A stretch of DNA of 64,000 bases from Lachnospiraceae bacterium (GTDB lineage: Bacteria > Bacillota > Clostridia > Lachnospirales > Lachnospiraceae): positions 84,606 through 148,605 of the forward strand of contig CAJTIU010000013.1 in NCBI GenBank assembly GCA_910576335.1, written 5' to 3'. Within the stretch, counting starts at the first letter, position 1; each line of letters opens with the position of its first letter. Positions 47,969-57,215 of the stretch are shown one piece after another. The notes beneath the pieces are model-generated. The model was given only the letters and a program-made list of their open reading frames with translations, was not told the origin of the DNA and ran no database searches. Made by a program: the position numbers and the translations under genes.

Positions 47969-48351
47969 TGATGTCAGACAGGGTAAGGATCGACCAGCTT
48001 GCGGCCGCAGTGATGGAGGGGCTGACGGAATATGCGGACCTTGCGGCGGATGAGCTGAAAAAAGCGGTGAAGAAAGCGGGGAATTCCGTGAAAAAGGATA
48101 TCCAGGAGGGCGCGCCGAAGGACACGGGCGCCTATGCGAAGAGCTGGTCTGTGAAGAACGTGAAGGAAACTTCCAACACCATTGAGCTGGTGGTGCATTC
48201 CAGGAACCGCTACCAGCTCTCGCACCTCCTGGAATTCGGCCACGCCAAACGGGGCGGCGGGCGCGTCCCCGGAAAGGCGCATATCGCGCCTGCGGAGGAA
48301 CGGGCGGAACGGACGCTGGAGCAGGAGATTGAAAAGGCATTAAGGGGGTGA
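47968..48351 (+). CDS. HK97 gp10-like tail completion protein
   Basis: A 127-residue protein with EGLTEYADLAADELKKAVKKAGNSVKKDIQEGAPKDTGAYAKSWSVK and LSHLLEFGHAKRGGGRVPGKAHIAPAEERA, the conserved HK97 gp10 features (DTGAY-x-x-SW and LLEFGH). It acts at the head-tail interface. The start overlaps the previous stop. Confidence 0.9.
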   Translation: MMSDRVRIDQLAAAVMEGLTEYADLAADELKKAVKKAGNSVKKDIQEGAPKDTGAYAKSWSVKNVKETSNTIELVVHSRNRYQLSHLLEFGHAKRGGGRVPGKAHIAPAEERAERTLEQEIEKALRG

Positions 48352-48358
48352 GGTTATT

Positions 48359-48676
48359 TTGGAAGGGCTTGTAAAAATGATAGCGGAGATGGGGCTGCCT
48401 TTCGCCTATGACCATTTCGCGGAGGGGGAGTCGCCGGAGCCTCCGTTCCTCTGCTATCTTATTCCAGGGAGCGATAACTTTGCGGCGGACGGGAAAGTGT
48501 ACCACAAGGGCGCAAACGTCCATGTGGAAATCTACACCGATAAGAAAGACCCAGAGCTGGAGAAACGGGTGGAGGATGTGCTGGACGCGCATGAGGTCTT
48601 TTACAACAAATCGGAAACATGGATCAGCAGCGAGCAGCTCTATGAAGTCCTGTATATTTTTGGATGGGAGGCATGA
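48359..48676 (+). CDS. Tail terminator protein
   Basis: A 105-residue protein starting at a TTG with GGGGGTGAGG upstream. The pattern GLPFAYDHFAEGESPEPPFLCYLIPGSDNF, then VHVEIYTDKKDPELEKRVEDVLDA and LYEVLYIFGWEA fits small tail terminators of siphophages. It caps the growing tail tube. Confidence 0.75.
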   Translation: MEGLVKMIAEMGLPFAYDHFAEGESPEPPFLCYLIPGSDNFAADGKVYHKGANVHVEIYTDKKDPELEKRVEDVLDAHEVFYNKSETWISSEQLYEVLYIFGWEA

Positions 48677-48679
48677 CGG

Positions 48680-49288
48680 ATGCAGAATAAAAAGAACAAA
48701 GTGAAATACAACCTGAAAAACACGCACTATGCGATGCTCACTATTTCAGAGGACGGGGCGGTGTCCTACGGCACACCCATACCGATGCCCGGCTCGGTGT
48801 CCATCTCGCTGGACGCCAATGGCGAGCCGGAGAATTTCTATGCGGACGGCACGGCGTACTATGTCATCAACAACAACATGGGCTATGACGGCGACCTGGA
48901 GCTTGCTATGATCCCGGAGTCCTTCCGCAAAGACGCTTTAAGGGAGGAACTGGACAGCAAGGGTGTGCTGATCGAGAATGCCTCGGCGGAGCTTGCGGCG
49001 TTTGCCCTGCTGTTTGAGTTTGACGGCGACCAGAGGCACATCCGCCACGTCCTCTACAACTGCTCCGCATCAAGGCCGGGCATCGAGGGCAAGACCAACG
49101 AGGAGAGCCGGGAGGTGCAGACCGAGACGCTGACCGTCAAGGCTACGCCCCTGGCGGACGGCATGGTGAAGGCGAAGACCGGGGACTCCACGGATGAGAC
49201 GGTCTATAAGGACTGGTACAAGGCTGTGTATATGCCTGCGGCGGCTGATGGCGGCGGGGAACAGGGTAATGAGGAGGGCAACGCATGA
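48680..49288 (+). CDS. Major tail protein
   Basis: A 202-residue tail tube protein of the phi13/TP901 type: KYNLKNTHYAMLTISEDGAVSYGTPIPMPGSVSISLDANGEPENFYADG, then YVINNNMGYDGDLELAMIPESF and FALLFEFDGDQRHIRHVLYNCSASRPGIEGKT. The C-terminus has a short Gly/Glu-rich tail. It polymerises around the tape measure. Confidence 0.9.
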   Translation: MQNKKNKVKYNLKNTHYAMLTISEDGAVSYGTPIPMPGSVSISLDANGEPENFYADGTAYYVINNNMGYDGDLELAMIPESFRKDALREELDSKGVLIENASAELAAFALLFEFDGDQRHIRHVLYNCSASRPGIEGKTNEESREVQTETLTVKATPLADGMVKAKTGDSTDETVYKDWYKAVYMPAAADGGGEQGNEEGNA

Positions 49289-49662
49289 GCATGACGAGGA
49301 AGATTGAGATTGACGGGAAGGAAGTGCCGTTCCGTGCATCGGCGGCTGTGCCGCGCATTTACCGCATTAAGTTCCACCGGGACATCTACAAGGACCTGAG
49401 TGCGCTGGAAAAGAGCATCGGGAAAAGCGATGAGGAGAATTCCAACCTGGATTTATTTTCCTTGGAGCTGTTCGAGAACATCGCTTTCATCATGGCGAAG
49501 CACGCCGACCCTTCCATCCCGGACACGCCGGAGGAATGGCTGGACGGCTTCGGCACGTTCTCCATCTATCAGGTGCTGCCGCAGCTCATTGAACTGTGGG
49601 GGCTGAACGTGAAGACCGATGTGGAGGCTAAAAAAAACTTCGCGCAACTGACCGCCCGATGA
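49285..49662 (+). CDS. Tail assembly chaperone (G-like)
   Basis: A 125-residue protein (KIEIDGKEVPFRASAAVPRIYRIKFHRDIYKDLSAL; later PDTPEEWLDGFGTFSIYQVLPQLIELWGLN) in the position of lambda gpG. Near its end the slippery A-AAA-AAC at 49632-49638 allows a -1 shift into the frame of 49659-49823, giving a predicted fusion of ~179 residues. The start overlaps the major tail protein stop. Confidence 0.88.
   Translation: MSMTRKIEIDGKEVPFRASAAVPRIYRIKFHRDIYKDLSALEKSIGKSDEENSNLDLFSLELFENIAFIMAKHADPSIPDTPEEWLDGFGTFSIYQVLPQLIELWGLNVKTDVEAKKNFAQLTAR
49632..49638 (+). promoter_or_regulatory. Programmed -1 ribosomal frameshift site
   Basis: The heptamer A-AAA-AAC lies in the zero frame as ..GCT-AAA-AAA-AAC-TTC. 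Slipping back one base continues as CTT-CGC-GCA-ACT-GAC-CGC-CCG-ATG into the downstream frame, which is open to 49823. Position between chaperone and tape measure is where siphophages make their G and GT proteins. Confidence 0.8.
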
Positions 49663-49823
49663 CTACGCCGCTGTTCCTGCTGCGGTGTGTGCAGCTCGGC
49701 ATCTCCATCCGGGATTTAGACCTGCTGACCATCGGCATGGTCAACGATATGTATGCGGAGAGCAGCAATGACGGGGCGGATTATTCCGTCATCGCGGGGC
49801 AGGACGATTTCGACTTATTTTAA
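49659..49823 (+). CDS. Tail assembly chaperone frameshift extension (T-like)
   Basis: A 54-codon frame (LFLLRCVQLGISIRDLDLLTIGMVNDMYAE then an acidic end QDDFDLF) that starts at an ATG overlapping the chaperone stop, yet is best read as the -1 extension of the chaperone. LDLLTIGMVNDMYAE is a conserved feature of T-like extensions. It may be made only as a fusion. Confidence 0.8.
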   Translation: MTTPLFLLRCVQLGISIRDLDLLTIGMVNDMYAESSNDGADYSVIAGQDDFDLF

Positions 49824-49876
49824 CCTCTAATGCCTGGGCAGCCGGGCTTTTTTTGTGCCGTTAAGGGGGTGTTGGT

Positions 49877-52810
49877 GTGGCGGCAAACAGGATAAAAGGG
49901 ATTACGGTAGAGATCGGCGGCGACACCACGAAGCTTCAGACGGCCTTAAAGGGCGTGAACACGGAGATACGGAACACGCAGTCACAGCTTAAGGACGTGG
50001 AGAAGCTGCTGAAGCTCGACCCCGGCAACACGGAGCTGATGGCGCAGAAGCACCGGCTCCTGGGGGATGCAGTCCGGGAGACGAAGGAGAAGCTGGAAAC
50101 GCTGAAAACGGCGGCAGAGCAGACGAATGACGCGCTGGCAAGGGGCGAAATCTCGCAGAGCCAGTACGACGCCCTCCAGCGGGAGATCATCGAGACGGAA
50201 AACAACCTGCGCGACCTGGAACGGCAGGCGGGGCAGTCCGCCGTGGCTTTGCAGAAGATCGCCGCCACGGGGGAGAAGCTGAAAACGGTCGGCTCTGCCA
50301 TTGAGGGCGTCGGCCAGAAGCTGATGCCCGTCACTGCGGCGGTGGGCGGGCTTGGCGCGGCTGCCGTGAAGGTGGCTTCCGACTTCGACTCGGCCATGAG
50401 CCAGGTGGCGGCTGTGTCCGGGGCGACCGGGAAGGACCTGGAAGCCCTGCGGGATAAGGCCCGTGAGATGGGCTCCAAGACCAAGTTCTCCGCATCCGAG
50501 GCAGCAGAGGCAATGAACTACATGGCCATGGCCGGCTGGAAGACGAACGATATGCTCTCCGGCATCGAGGGCATTATGAACCTTGCCGCAGCCTCCGGGG
50601 AGGATCTGGCGACCACCTCGGATATCGTGACGGATGCGCTGACCGCCCTGGGGCTGTCGGCGGAGGATTCCGGGCATTTCGCTGATATCCTTGCGGCGGC
50701 AAGCTCGAACGCCAACACGAACGTCAGCATGATGGGCGAGACGTTCAAATACTGTGCGCCCGTGGCAGGCGCGCTCGGCTTTTCCGCAGAGGACACTGCC
50801 GAAGCCATCGGCCTGATGGCGAACGCGGGCATCAAGTCCTCCCAGGCAGGCACGGCCATGCGCTCCATGATGACCAACCTCACCGGGGAAGTGAAGTTTG
50901 TCGGGGACGCTTTCGGCGAGCTGACCATCCAGACCACGAATACGGACGGCAGCATGAGGAGCCTTGGGGACATCCTGGCAGACTGCCGTGCGGCATTCGC
51001 GCAGATGTCCGAGTCGGAGAAGGCCGCCAATGCGGAGGCGCTGGTGGGGAAGAACGCCATGTCCGGCTTCCTTGCGGTGATGAACGCCGCGCCTGGGGAC
51101 ATTGAAAAGCTGAACAGCGCCATCAACAACTGCGACGGCACGGCGGAGAAGATGGCGGCCACCATGCAGGATAACCTTGCGGGGCAGCTCACGATCTTAA
51201 AGAGCCAGTTGGAGGAGCTTGCCATTTCCATCGGGGAGATTTTGATGCCGTACATCCGGCAGATCGTGGGGTGGATTCAGGGGCTTGTGGACTGGCTGAA
51301 CAGCCTGGACGAAGGCACGAAGAAGATCATTGTCACGGTGGCTTTGGTGGCTGCGGCGCTCGGCCCCGTCCTGATCGTCATCGGGAAAGTGGTCGGGGCA
51401 ATCGGCACGATCATGACGGTAGTGCCACAGATCGCCAGCGCGATTTCCGGCGTGATCGCTTTCGTGTCCGGGACAGTGATCCCGGCGATCTCCGCCGTGG
51501 TGGCGGCTATCGGATGGGTGCCTCTGGCAATCGCCGCTGTTGTCGCCATCCTCGTAGTGCTGTACAACAAGTGTGAGTGGTTCCGGGAGGCGGTGAACGC
51601 CATCTGGACGCAGATCAAGGAGTTTTTTGTTTCCGCATGGGAAGTCATCTGCTCGTTTTTCACGGAGACCATACCGAATGCCTGGAATTCCCTGGTGTCG
51701 TTCTTCCAGGGCATCCCGGCATGGTGGAGCGGGCTGTGGCAGTCCGTGGGCGACTTCTTTGGCAATATCTGGACGAACATGATGAACAATCCCGTGCTTA
51801 CGGGCATCGTGGATATGATACGCTCCCTGTGGGAGAACCTCTCCACGACGCTGCAGGGCGTCTGGAACGGGATAAAGACAGCGGCTTCCGGGGCATGGGA
51901 GCTGATCAAGAATGTGGTGCTGGGGCCGGTGCTTCTTCTTATCGACCTGGTGACCGGGAATTTTACGAAGCTGAAGGAGGATGCCGCAAACATCTGGAAC
52001 AACATCAAGAATGCGGCGTCCAATATCTGGAACGGCATCAAGCAGGTGGTCGGCTCGCTGGCGCAGGGGCTTGCGAACCACGTCTCCATCCTGCTTACCG
52101 GGCTGAAAAACACAATCGCAAATATCTGGACGGCAATCAAGAATACAGCCTCGTCCGCATGGAACGGGCTGAAAAACCTTGTGTCATCCATCGCTTCCAA
52201 TCTGAAGCAGGCGGCAGTGAACGCTTTCAAGGCCATGGTGTCCGGGATACGCTCCGCGCTTTCCTCCCTGGGGAGCGTGGTGCAGTCCGGGTTTCAGTCC
52301 GCCATCAGCTTCATCACCTCGCTGCCGGGGAAGGCGCTGGAATGGGGGAAGGACTTCATCAACGGGATCGCGGACGGCATCCGCAGCGCCATCGGCAACG
52401 TGGTAAATGCGGTGTCGGATGTAGCGGACAAGATACGCTCCTTCCTGCACTTCTCCGTGCCGGACGAGGGGCCGCTGACAGACTACGAAAGCTGGATGCC
52501 GGACTTCATGTCCGGGCTGGCAAAGGGCATCGAAAAGAGCCGGGGCATGGTGAAGAAGGCCGTGTCCGGCGTAGCGTCCGACTTAATGCTCCAGCCGCAG
52601 GCCGCCGTCCAGATGCAGGGCGGCAGGGATTCCTCCGGGGATTCTTCCGTGGGCGAGCTTTTAGGAGGGCTTAAGGAGATGCTTTCCGGCCTGCAGGAGG
52701 TGGCGGGCGGCGGGACCATCTGCATCCCCGTGTATGTGGGCGGGACGCTGTTAGACGAAGTGGTGGTGGATGCGCAGGCAAGGCAGAACTTAAGGTCGGG
52801 AGGGAGGTAA
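49877..52810 (+). CDS. Tail tape measure protein
   Basis: A 977-residue tape measure. A coiled coil (residues ~10-135) leads to a TP901-type core (AAVKVASDFDSAMSQVAAVSGATGKDLEALRDKAREMGSKTKFSASEAAEAMNYMAMAGW), then hydrophobic segments at ~475-570 (KIIVTVALVAAALGPVLIVIGKV and VPLAIAAVVAILVVLY). Trp-rich repeats of the type IWNNIKNAASNIWNGIK follow, and a SVPDEGPLTDYESWMPDFM end segment. Length sets tail length. The start is a GTG behind AAGGGGGTG. Confidence 0.95.
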   Translation: MAANRIKGITVEIGGDTTKLQTALKGVNTEIRNTQSQLKDVEKLLKLDPGNTELMAQKHRLLGDAVRETKEKLETLKTAAEQTNDALARGEISQSQYDALQREIIETENNLRDLERQAGQSAVALQKIAATGEKLKTVGSAIEGVGQKLMPVTAAVGGLGAAAVKVASDFDSAMSQVAAVSGATGKDLEALRDKAREMGSKTKFSASEAAEAMNYMAMAGWKTNDMLSGIEGIMNLAAASGEDLATTSDIVTDALTALGLSAEDSGHFADILAAASSNANTNVSMMGETFKYCAPVAGALGFSAEDTAEAIGLMANAGIKSSQAGTAMRSMMTNLTGEVKFVGDAFGELTIQTTNTDGSMRSLGDILADCRAAFAQMSESEKAANAEALVGKNAMSGFLAVMNAAPGDIEKLNSAINNCDGTAEKMAATMQDNLAGQLTILKSQLEELAISIGEILMPYIRQIVGWIQGLVDWLNSLDEGTKKIIVTVALVAAALGPVLIVIGKVVGAIGTIMTVVPQIASAISGVIAFVSGTVIPAISAVVAAIGWVPLAIAAVVAILVVLYNKCEWFREAVNAIWTQIKEFFVSAWEVICSFFTETIPNAWNSLVSFFQGIPAWWSGLWQSVGDFFGNIWTNMMNNPVLTGIVDMIRSLWENLSTTLQGVWNGIKTAASGAWELIKNVVLGPVLLLIDLVTGNFTKLKEDAANIWNNIKNAASNIWNGIKQVVGSLAQGLANHVSILLTGLKNTIANIWTAIKNTASSAWNGLKNLVSSIASNLKQAAVNAFKAMVSGIRSALSSLGSVVQSGFQSAISFITSLPGKALEWGKDFINGIADGIRSAIGNVVNAVSDVADKIRSFLHFSVPDEGPLTDYESWMPDFMSGLAKGIEKSRGMVKKAVSGVASDLMLQPQAAVQMQGGRDSSGDSSVGELLGGLKEMLSGLQEVAGGGTICIPVYVGGTLLDEVVVDAQARQNLRSGGR

Positions 52811-52816
52811 GGCGGC

Positions 52817-53179
52817 ATGGCATATATACAGTATTTAACGGTTGACGGGACGCCGCTCCCCCTGCCCGATTCCTACGAGGTGCAGATGGCGGACGTGGAG
52901 GCGGACTCCGGCGGAGAGACGGAGGCCGGGACCACGCAGCGGGATGTGGTGAGGATGGGCGTGGTGTCCATCCCCACCGCTTTTTCCGTTTCCCCGAAAT
53001 GGCTGAAGCTGCTGACGGGGTTTAAGCAGAAGGAGAAGCTCACTGTGGACTACTTTGACACGGAGACGCTGGAAATAAAGCAGACGGAAATGTTCATCAG
53101 CGGCTATAAGGCAAGCCTCGTGAAAGACACATCCTATAAGGGGCTTTGGAAGGTGTCGTTCACTCTGAAAGAGTTATAA
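52817..53179 (+). CDS. Distal tail-region protein
   Basis: A 120-residue beta-rich protein (YLTVDGTPLPLPDSYEVQMADVEADSGGETEAGTTQRDVVRMG; later EMFISGYKASLVKDTSYKGLWKVSFTLKEL). Such small proteins after the tape measure are baseplate components in Clostridia siphophages. It starts seven bases after the tape measure stop. Confidence 0.7.
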   Translation: MAYIQYLTVDGTPLPLPDSYEVQMADVEADSGGETEAGTTQRDVVRMGVVSIPTAFSVSPKWLKLLTGFKQKEKLTVDYFDTETLEIKQTEMFISGYKASLVKDTSYKGLWKVSFTLKEL

Positions 53180-53215
53180 GGACACAGAAAGCATGGCGGG
53201 AGGAGGTGAATCCGT

Positions 53216-55117
53216 ATGTACCCGGTGAGCAATGCGTTCCTGCGGGCGGTGCAGGAGAACACACGGAACTACCGCTGGACGGGGCAGATCACGACAAAAG
53301 GCGGCGCTGTATACCCGTTTGTTTATGAAGATATCGTGAAAGGGAGCGGGTACATCACGGCGCAGTGCTGCGGCAGCGCAGAGATCGAGCTGGGGACGGT
53401 GTACGCCGCCGAGATGGGCATCACGCTCTTTTCACAGATTGACCGCTACACGCTGGAAGGGGCGGAGATACGCCTTTCCTACCACCTGCGGCTTGCGGAC
53501 GGCAGTTTCGAGGAAGTGCCGATGGGCATCTTTGAGGTCAGCGAGGCGAACCGGACGGCGCACTGCCTGGAGCTGAAAGCTTACGACTATATGCTGCGCT
53601 TCGAGAAAAGTTTCAACGGATTTGAGACCGTGGGCAACGCCTGGGCTTTTCTGGATTTATGCTGTAAGGCGTGCAACGTGGGACTGGCGCACACACAGGC
53701 GGAGATCGAAGCCATGCCAAACGGCATGGAGCTGCTCTCCATCTACCCTGAGAATGACATTGAGACGTACCGCGACGTGCTGTACTTTGTCGGGCAGGTG
53801 CTTGGCGGCTTTTTCTGCATCAACAGGGGAGGGAAGCTGGAGCTGCGCAAATACGGGACACAGCCGGTGATGGAGGTAAAGAGCAGGCACCGGTTCACCA
53901 GCAGCTTTTCCGACTTCATCACCCGGTACACGGCGGTCAGCTCCACGAACCTCCGCACACAGACGGCGGAGTATTACGCCCTGGAGCCGGACGACGGGCT
54001 GACCATGAACCTGGCGGTGAACCCGCTCCTGCAGTTTGGCCTGGAGGAGACGCGGGAGCAGCTCTGCCGGAACATTTTAAATGACCTGGCTGTGGTCAGT
54101 TATGTGCCTTTTGATTCCAGCACCATCGGCAACCCGGCGCTTGACCTGGGGGATGTGCTGACCTTCACGGGCGGGCAGGCGGACGGGAGCCAGATCGCAT
54201 GTATCACTTCCTCCAACTGTAAGATCGGGGGAAAACACACGCTGAAATGCGTGGGGAAGAACCCAAGGCTGGCGCAGGCGAAATCGAAGAACGATAAGAA
54301 TATCTCCGGCCTCTTAAACCAGATCGAGGCGGGGAAGATCGGGATACACACCTTTACCAACGCCTCCGCCTATACGGTGGCGGAGACCAATGTGCGGATC
54401 ATCAGCATTGAGTTCGCAGCGAAGGAGGAGACCCATGTGCAGTTTTTCGGGCAGGTATTGGTGGATGTGTCTGCGGGGCAGGTGAGCCGTTCTGCCAGTG
54501 CGAAAGGGAGCATCGTGGTCCCGTTCCCGGCAGGGGGTGGCGGGGATACAGGAACAGGCACGGATGCCGGAACAGACACCGGGACGGATGCCGGGAACGG
54601 CAGCGGCATCCAGGGGGCAGATACAGAAAGCGTCACGGTGGACGTGGAGCTTCCGGTCACATGGACGGAGGACGGGAAGGCAGTGGCGTATATCACTTAT
54701 GAATTCAACGATTCCGAGATACTCATCCATTACCCGGTGGAGACATGGGGGAGCGGGAAGCACATCCTTTCCCTCTATTATCCGATTGACGGGCTTGTGC
54801 CGGACATCACGAACACCTTCAACGTCCACCTGCGGATGGAGGGCGGCACGGCGGCGATTGGCACGGGCGGGTGTATCGCCTCCATCAGCGGCCAGGGCAT
54901 GGCTGCGGGAGCGGCATGGGACGGCACCATCACGGTGGAGGAATATGTGCAGCCGTTCACGCTTAAGGGCGGCCTGCAGGCGAAGGCGTTCTCCGGGGAG
55001 ATGGGATTTGAGACAATGGAGCTGGTAAAGAAATATTATTCGGACAGCATCAGGAAGGCGGGCATCGGCGCGTTCGGGAAGCCCGTGGAGCTGCCGCAGG
55101 AAGGAGGAGCAGGATGA
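53216..55117 (+). CDS. Tail/baseplate hub protein
   Basis: A 633-residue protein. Residues 1-360 resemble a gp27/Tal-like hub (MYPVSNAFLRAVQENTRNYRWTG, GIFEVSEANRTAHCLELKAYDYMLRFEKSFNGFE, GQVLGGFFCINRGGKLELRKYG, DLGDVLTFTGGQADGSQIACITS). A low-complexity Gly/Thr/Asp linker lies at ~440-465, followed by a beta-rich C-terminal domain. It connects the tail tip with the receptor-binding part. It overlaps the next gene by four bases. Confidence 0.8.
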   Translation: MYPVSNAFLRAVQENTRNYRWTGQITTKGGAVYPFVYEDIVKGSGYITAQCCGSAEIELGTVYAAEMGITLFSQIDRYTLEGAEIRLSYHLRLADGSFEEVPMGIFEVSEANRTAHCLELKAYDYMLRFEKSFNGFETVGNAWAFLDLCCKACNVGLAHTQAEIEAMPNGMELLSIYPENDIETYRDVLYFVGQVLGGFFCINRGGKLELRKYGTQPVMEVKSRHRFTSSFSDFITRYTAVSSTNLRTQTAEYYALEPDDGLTMNLAVNPLLQFGLEETREQLCRNILNDLAVVSYVPFDSSTIGNPALDLGDVLTFTGGQADGSQIACITSSNCKIGGKHTLKCVGKNPRLAQAKSKNDKNISGLLNQIEAGKIGIHTFTNASAYTVAETNVRIISIEFAAKEETHVQFFGQVLVDVSAGQVSRSASAKGSIVVPFPAGGGGDTGTGTDAGTDTGTDAGNGSGIQGADTESVTVDVELPVTWTEDGKAVAYITYEFNDSEILIHYPVETWGSGKHILSLYYPIDGLVPDITNTFNVHLRMEGGTAAIGTGGCIASISGQGMAAGAAWDGTITVEEYVQPFTLKGGLQAKAFSGEMGFETMELVKKYYSDSIRKAGIGAFGKPVELPQEGGAG

Positions 55118-56508
55118 AGCTGAAAGGGACGATGGTACTGGAACTTACGGATGAAGCCACGGGGGAAGTGGAAACGGCCACGGAGGAGAACATGGTGACG
55201 GAGGCGGTGAACGACATCCTGGGCATGAACCCCATGGGCGTGTTCTACTCCGAGGAGGAGCTGGGGGACGTGCTTGCATGGAACAATGTGCTGCTCCCCA
55301 TCTGCCCGAACATGGTCGGCGGCATCCTGCTCTTCCCCAAAACGCTGGAAGAGGATGCGGCGCATATCTACGAGGCGTCGGGCAACCTCCCGGTGGCATA
55401 TGCCTCCAACAATGTGAACACCACGGCGAACACGGCCAGGGGCAGCATGAACCAGACGGAGAGCAAGGCGTTAGAAAACGGCTATAAATTTGTGTGGGAA
55501 TTTACGCCCAGCCAGGGCAACGGGACCATCGCGGCGGTGGCGCTGACCGGCGCCCAGGGCGGGCAGAACGCCTACGGGAGCCTGGCAGGGGACGCCAGCA
55601 CGTTCCTCAAGATAAAAAAACTGGACATCGGGGACCTGGGGAAAGCGAAGCAGATGGTGCTGTTCGAGGCGGCGGAGGTGGATTTTGGGAATGACCTGCT
55701 GTACTCCATCACCTTTGCGGATTCCAGCGTGCGGATACGCAAAGTCCGCATCCCGATATTCACGGTCGGGCTGAATGAGAAGCTGGACGATTCTACCTAT
55801 ACCGTGCTGGAAGACCATGCCGTACAGACGGAGACCTTCCTGTTCCTGGGAAGCTACACGAAATACGGGGAGTTCCTGGACGGGAAGGACGGGTACTGGT
55901 ACGGCTTTTCCAATGAGGGCAATTCCTCCGGGAACGCAAGGATGCTGTGGGTGAAGATCTCCAAGGCCGACTATTCCATGACGGAAGGGGAATGGACGCT
56001 CTCCAACGCAAGGCTGATGGCGGTGGGGGAGCGGGACACGGACAGCAGCTATCCGGAAAGGAGCTGTCGGTGCTGCATGCGGGGCGGTTACCTGTATGTC
56101 CCCGCTTATGACAAGAAGGGCATCTATAAGATCAACGTGGCGAACACGGCGGACGTGACACGGATTGATTTTGGTTTTACGTCCAAGATGAAGCCGCTGG
56201 GCGAGTCCGGGACCTGCGAGCTGTACCTGACGCTGGTGGGCGACCTCATCATCGGCGGGGACTTCCAGGTTACGGCGGCGGATGCGGTCATCCATACCCA
56301 GGGGAGCGCGCGGCTTGGCTGCCTGGCTACGCCGCTGTTCCAGCACAAGCAGTTCCTTGTGGGGTGGGGAGGCAGCTATGGGAACGAGTACCGCCATATG
56401 TACCTGCTGACGCCGTACCTCGCCACCATCAACAACCTGTCCTCGGCGGTGGTGAAGGACGCCAACAAGACCATGAAGATCACCTACACGCTGACACAGG
56501 AGGCGTGA
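55114..56508 (+). CDS. Tail fibre or receptor-binding candidate
   Basis: A 464-residue beta-rich protein (LELTDEATGEVETATEENMVTEAVNDILG start; repeated Gly/Tyr/Leu strands such as YLYVPAYDKKGIYKINVANTADVTRIDFG and HMYLLTPYLATINNLSSAVVKDANKTMKITYTLTQEA end). The middle has kelch- or propeller-like strand repeats. As the last tail gene before lysis it is the natural place for the receptor-binding protein. No known carbohydrate-binding domain is recognised. Confidence 0.6.
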   Translation: MKLKGTMVLELTDEATGEVETATEENMVTEAVNDILGMNPMGVFYSEEELGDVLAWNNVLLPICPNMVGGILLFPKTLEEDAAHIYEASGNLPVAYASNNVNTTANTARGSMNQTESKALENGYKFVWEFTPSQGNGTIAAVALTGAQGGQNAYGSLAGDASTFLKIKKLDIGDLGKAKQMVLFEAAEVDFGNDLLYSITFADSSVRIRKVRIPIFTVGLNEKLDDSTYTVLEDHAVQTETFLFLGSYTKYGEFLDGKDGYWYGFSNEGNSSGNARMLWVKISKADYSMTEGEWTLSNARLMAVGERDTDSSYPERSCRCCMRGGYLYVPAYDKKGIYKINVANTADVTRIDFGFTSKMKPLGESGTCELYLTLVGDLIIGGDFQVTAADAVIHTQGSARLGCLATPLFQHKQFLVGWGGSYGNEYRHMYLLTPYLATINNLSSAVVKDANKTMKITYTLTQEA

Positions 56509-56520
56509 GGGACAGCTTTA

Positions 56521-56548
56521 CGGCAGGGGGATGCGTTTCCCCTGCCGT
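56521..56548 (+). terminator. Hairpin after the tail operon
   Basis: CGGCAGGGG and CCCCTGCCG pair around ten bases; GATAAAA follows and no T-tract is seen. It lies between the tail operon and the converging SymE-like gene, so it may stop transcription in either direction. Confidence 0.5.
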
Positions 56549-56594
56549 GATAAAAGGGTGGTGTGTGCCGGGATCCCCGGCGTGCGGCGTTTCT

Positions 56595-56966
56595 TTAGTT
56601 CCGGGAGTCCGGTCCAGATGCGGCGTATCTTGTGGACGGTTCTGCGACCATGGAGAGGGATGCGGCTTCGGCTTCAATGCCGCGCTTCATCTGCTCAAGC
56701 TGCGCGATCCTTTTTTCAAGTTCCGCCTGTGCCTCCCGCTGCTCCTTTGCCGCCAGCTCTTCGGCTGTGAGGGTGCGGATGTGGATGGAGCCTTCCTCGT
56801 ATTCGATGATGAGCGGGGCCCCGATGAAAAAGCCGAGGGCTTCCAGCCAGTGGCCTTCCATCTGTATCTTCGGGACTGCGGTGCATGGGCCGGTGCCGCT
56901 GTGCAGGACGCCGCCGCTCTGATGGTGGCGGTAGGTGTAAACGACTTTGATGTTCTTTGTCTTCAT
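56595..56966 (-). CDS. SymE-like toxin-family protein with C-terminal helix
   Basis: A 123-residue protein with a SymE/AbrB-fold core (KIQMEGHWLEALGFFIGAPLIIEYEEGSIHIRTL, residues ~34-68) and a charged helical C-terminus (EELAAKEQREAQAELEKRIAQLEQMK). It is encoded opposite to all surrounding late genes. AAGGAGG precedes the ATG and a copy of the leader core lies upstream on the same strand. SymE of E. coli is an SOS-linked RNA-cleaving or nucleoid-condensing toxin; activity here is unknown. Confidence 0.75.
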   Translation of the reverse strand: MKTKNIKVVYTYRHHQSGGVLHSGTGPCTAVPKIQMEGHWLEALGFFIGAPLIIEYEEGSIHIRTLTAEELAAKEQREAQAELEKRIAQLEQMKRGIEAEAASLSMVAEPSTRYAASGPDSRN

Positions 56967-57130
56967 AAGGTGTCCTCCTTGGGTTTTTATTTTCCCCTGC
57001 CGCCTCCCGTTTTTTTGGCAGGCGGGGCTTCGGGTAGTGTTATTAATCACTCTGAAGCCGTGAAATAGCAAGGAAAACAGGGGCATAAATGTGACAAAGA
57101 TCCCCATAGATACTTGTGTAAACGACACAA
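56967..57130 (-). promoter_or_regulatory. Leader copy I on the opposite strand
   Basis: Read on the - strand: TTTGT-N4-TTTATGCCCC, then CCTTGCTATT, CTTCAGAGTGATTAATA and ACACTACCCGAAGCC, in the order and approximate spacing of the cassette leaders. A GGCAGG/CCTGCC hairpin lies between this core and the Shine-Dalgarno. This ties the SymE-like gene to the cassette family. Confidence 0.6.
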
Positions 57131-57215
57131 ATAAATGTTTCACGGAAACTGGCGGATGCCCATTGCGGACACCCGCTTTTTTCATACAAAAAATCATTTA
57201 AAGGAGGGTTTCAAC

